DNA of 7,135 bases from Spongiibacteraceae bacterium (lineage in GTDB: Bacteria; Pseudomonadota; Gammaproteobacteria; Pseudomonadales; PIVM01): assembly GCA_030618505.1 (NCBI GenBank), contig JAUXDF010000166.1:1-7135 (forward strand). Reading direction: 5' to 3'. The translations under genes were made by a program, and so were the position numbers. Numbering within the stretch: position 1 is the first letter of the stretch; every line of letters starts with the position of its first letter. The notes below the pieces were generated by a model. It did no database searches. It was not told the DNA's origin and saw only the letters and a program-made list of their open reading frames with translations. This document shows positions 5,390 to 7,135 of this stretch, piece after piece.

Positions 5390-6655
5390 TCAACCCCCAT
5401 TGTCAACCACAGGCAGTTTTCCAGAACGCTTCAGCCTAGCAATCAACAATGCGATCGCCGGATTAGCACTGAGTCCGTGCGCAATGATGCTGAACAATAT
5501 GGTGCAAACCACGGTGCTAGTGATGATATCACCGCCGGGCAGCTGTGCTTCGACTACCATCACACCAAATACAATGCTGGCCAGTCCACGCGGGCCAAAC
5601 CAGCCTATAAATAGTTTTTCATCGCTGCGAATTCCGCAACCGGCGAGTACCAGAAAAACCGGTAGCATGCGCACGACAGTCAAGCTGAGTATTGAGTACA
5701 AGACCACCTGCCAGGTAAAACCAACAATCGCCTGACCCACCACCGCGCCTCCGAAAGCAACCCAGGTAATCAGTGCCAGGGTATCGCTGCTCCCTTCAGA
5801 TGCCAGCAACAGCTTATGCTTTATATGCTTATGCTCTCGGGCAATCCAGCTAAATAACAAGCCTCCAGCAAAGCAGGCAATAAATCCGCTGCCACCGAGA
5901 ATCTGCGCCAACGCGAAACAAGTCAGTGCCAATGCGATCACGGGTAGTTGTTGCCAGCTCTGGCTAATCCAGCCGTGTCCTGAACATTGCCTGATTAACA
6001 AGCTGCCGACAGCAGTCAGCACTATACCCACGCCGACACCGATACCAATCTGTTCGGCGAGCAGCTTCAGCACAAGATGCGAAGTAGCCTGCCCTTCTGT
6101 GCCGGCTCCAGAGTGTGTGACAAGAGCAAGAAACACAAGCAAGATCGGCACACAGATGCCATCATTCAGACCACTTTCCACATTCAGACTCTCGCGCACC
6201 CTGGACGGCACCGATTCATTGCTGACCACCGCCTTGCCCAGGGCGGCATCGGTCGGTGCCAGCATAGTTGCCAGGATGGCAATCTCCAGCAGGCTCAGCC
6301 CATCAAACACCAGCACTCCGGCACCGAAACCCAATAGAATGGTTAACGGTAGCCCGATCAACAATAGTCGCTTAGGAATGTGGATATTGTGCTTGAGCAC
6401 AGCAAGATTCGCGTTAGATGCATCGGTAAATAACACTAAGCCCAGGGTTAATTCCGCCAGTGAGCGCAGCAATTCTCTGTCCACGACCATATCCATAAAA
6501 CCAAGGCCAACAGGAAGACCAAAACCGAAAGGACCGAGGGCTAAACCGAAGCTCATGAAAACGATGGCCCCATTAATCGGCGTACGTTCAAGTCCACCAG
6601 CAACAATGCTATAGAGGAATACGAAAGCGGCGAGAGTCGCTAAAGGGACATACAT
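5390..6655 (-). CDS. CPA1-type cation/proton antiporter (Na+/H+ exchanger family)
   Basis: This is a 421-residue integral inner-membrane protein made almost wholly of hydrophobic segments, about a dozen by eye. It fits the Na+/H+ exchanger domain of the monovalent cation:proton antiporter-1 group, which swaps Na+ or K+ for H+. APTDAALG (133-140) matches the unwound-helix motif, and NVESGLNDG (158-166) holds the Asn164-Asp165 pair typical of CPA1 ion-binding sites. FGPRGLAS (353-360) gives the conserved Arg late in the fold. The chain ends soon after the last helix with no RCK or other regulatory tail, so it is a compact form. The ion preference cannot be read from the sequence. The ATG at 6655 has AAGGA ten bases upstream. 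It follows the VTT gene by 84 bp and precedes the hydrolase by 105 bp, all on the minus strand. Confidence 0.92.
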   Translation of the reverse strand: MYVPLATLAAFVFLYSIVAGGLERTPINGAIVFMSFGLALGPFGFGLPVGLGFMDMVVDRELLRSLAELTLGLVLFTDASNANLAVLKHNIHIPKRLLLIGLPLTILLGFGAGVLVFDGLSLLEIAILATMLAPTDAALGKAVVSNESVPSRVRESLNVESGLNDGICVPILLVFLALVTHSGAGTEGQATSHLVLKLLAEQIGIGVGVGIVLTAVGSLLIRQCSGHGWISQSWQQLPVIALALTCFALAQILGGSGFIACFAGGLLFSWIAREHKHIKHKLLLASEGSSDTLALITWVAFGGAVVGQAIVGFTWQVVLYSILSLTVVRMLPVFLVLAGCGIRSDEKLFIGWFGPRGLASIVFGVMVVEAQLPGGDIITSTVVCTILFSIIAHGLSANPAIALLIARLKRSGKLPVVDNGG

Positions 6656-6679
6656 AATTTAAAATTCCTTGATGTGATG

Positions 6680-6694
6680 GTACTGTTCTAGTAC
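6680..6694. repeat. Short inverted repeat upstream of the antiporter
   Basis: GTACT (6680-6684) and AGTAC (6690-6694) are exact reverse complements with a five-base spacer, 25 bases before the antiporter start. The placement would suit an operator or a small leader hairpin. The arms are short enough to be chance. Confidence 0.2.
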
Positions 6695-6711
6695 AGCACC
6701 CTGTTGAAAAG

Positions 6712-6739
6712 ATTAATAGTTAAGCTCGATTATTGACAA
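6712..6739 (-). promoter_or_regulatory. Weak candidate promoter of the antiporter
   Basis: On the minus strand TTGTCA (6739-6734, five of six) lies directly after the TAA of the VTT gene. ATTAAT (6717-6712, four of six) follows after 16 bases. This would give the antiporter a leader of about 50 bases. The -10 match is weak, and read-through from the upstream gene is also possible. Confidence 0.25.
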
Positions 6740-7135
6740 TTATTCCTTACTCTGTTCAGAACGCATTTTTTCAATTTCCGAATGGGCTATTTTTGTAATG
6801 ATGAAAAGTATCAAAATTGCACCCAGTATTCCGCCGACCAGCATAATATTGTGAGGCCCAGTGTAATCAGCTCCCTGAGATAGTTTTTTAGACACATGCA
6901 TCGCTATATAACCAAAATAGACAATTGCAGAATTGTAAATAAATATGCCAGTGGTGGCGATCCAATAGGGAATGAATTGCACTCTGGTGATTGAAAACAG
7001 ATAACTCATCAAGGCAAATGGTAGAGGTAGTAAGCGCAATAAAAACATAACTTTAAAACCACTTTCTTCGATCAGTCGTTCATACATAGTTAATTTTGGA
7101 TGTTTTTGCAACAATATTTGAACTTTATCTTTGAC
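6740..7135 (-). CDS. TVP38/TMEM64 (DedA-like, VTT domain) membrane protein, C-terminal part; cut by right edge
   Basis: The frame stays open to the window edge, giving 131 residues and a TAA at 6742-6740. A TTG at 7114 could be read as a start, but the frame continues upstream in sequence typical of the family, so the gene most likely begins outside the window. Visible are a charged stretch (1-28), then FLLRLLPLPF (31-40), the conserved Arg/Pro segment of VTT proteins at the re-entrant loop, and TRVQF (50-54). A membrane helix at about 55-78 and a last helix at about 97-115 follow, with a charged cytoplasmic-like tail (IEKMRSEQSKE). Full-length members have roughly 200-240 residues, so about half is present. 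VTT/DedA proteins are tied to lipid translocation and envelope or proton-motive-force homeostasis; the role here is unknown. It is upstream of the antiporter in the same direction. Confidence 0.82.
   Translation of the reverse strand, partial: VKDKVQILLQKHPKLTMYERLIEESGFKVMFLLRLLPLPFALMSYLFSITRVQFIPYWIATTGIFIYNSAIVYFGYIAMHVSKKLSQGADYTGPHNIMLVGGILGAILILFIITKIAHSEIEKMRSEQSKE

Noticed and set aside
6099..6614. 171-codon open frame on the plus strand
   Set aside because: It lies wholly opposite the antiporter gene. Its Ser/Pro/Arg/Thr-rich product is the usual mirror of a hydrophobic membrane protein.
7112..7114. TTG as the start of the VTT protein
   Set aside because: The frame continues open to the window edge with family-like sequence, and a 124-residue protein would lack the N-terminal half of the VTT domain.

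Overview
The window looks like chromosomal DNA of a Gram-negative proteobacterium, most likely a gammaproteobacterium. The reasons are two lipoprotein-type signal peptides, a proteobacterial AraC/OruR-style regulator, a REP-like palindrome pair in a convergent intergenic gap, AAGGA-type ribosome binding sites and moderate GC in the genes beside AT-rich spacers. The species cannot be named from the sequence.

Layout from left to right. (1) 1-774, minus: the N-terminal 258 codons of a lipoprotein-type, cysteine-class arylsulfatase; the gene runs off the left edge. (2) 775-1280: an AT-rich 506-bp divergent control region with an extended -10 promoter, a second TATAAT box, several inverted repeats and a Fur-box-like sequence. 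(3) 1281-2294, plus: an AraC-family regulator with a TTG start, plausibly controlling the divergent sulfatase. (4) 2318-2382: two inverted REP-like palindromes between convergent genes, touching the stop codon of the next gene. (5) 2382-3743, minus: a patatin-like phospholipase with a lipoprotein-like signal. (6) 3836-5284, minus: an N-terminally membrane-anchored alpha/beta hydrolase with a GYSNG nucleophile elbow. (7) 5337-5374: a short GC-rich hairpin repeat. (8) 5390-6655, minus: a CPA1-type cation/proton antiporter. (9) 6740-7135, minus: the C-terminal half of a TVP38/DedA-type (VTT) membrane protein that runs off the right edge.

Genes 5, 6, 8 and 9 lie head to tail on the minus strand with gaps of 84-105 bp, so they may be partly co-transcribed, but each gap is long enough for its own promoter. 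They share a membrane theme: two anchored serine esterases or lipases, an antiporter and a VTT protein. The sulfatase and its AraC neighbour form a separate module across the convergent boundary. I found no CRISPR array, transposase, tRNA, rRNA, phage gene or recognisable defence system. No previously undescribed system can be claimed with confidence. The best leads are the tandem membrane-anchored hydrolases, the sulfatase/AraC control region and the REP-like pair.
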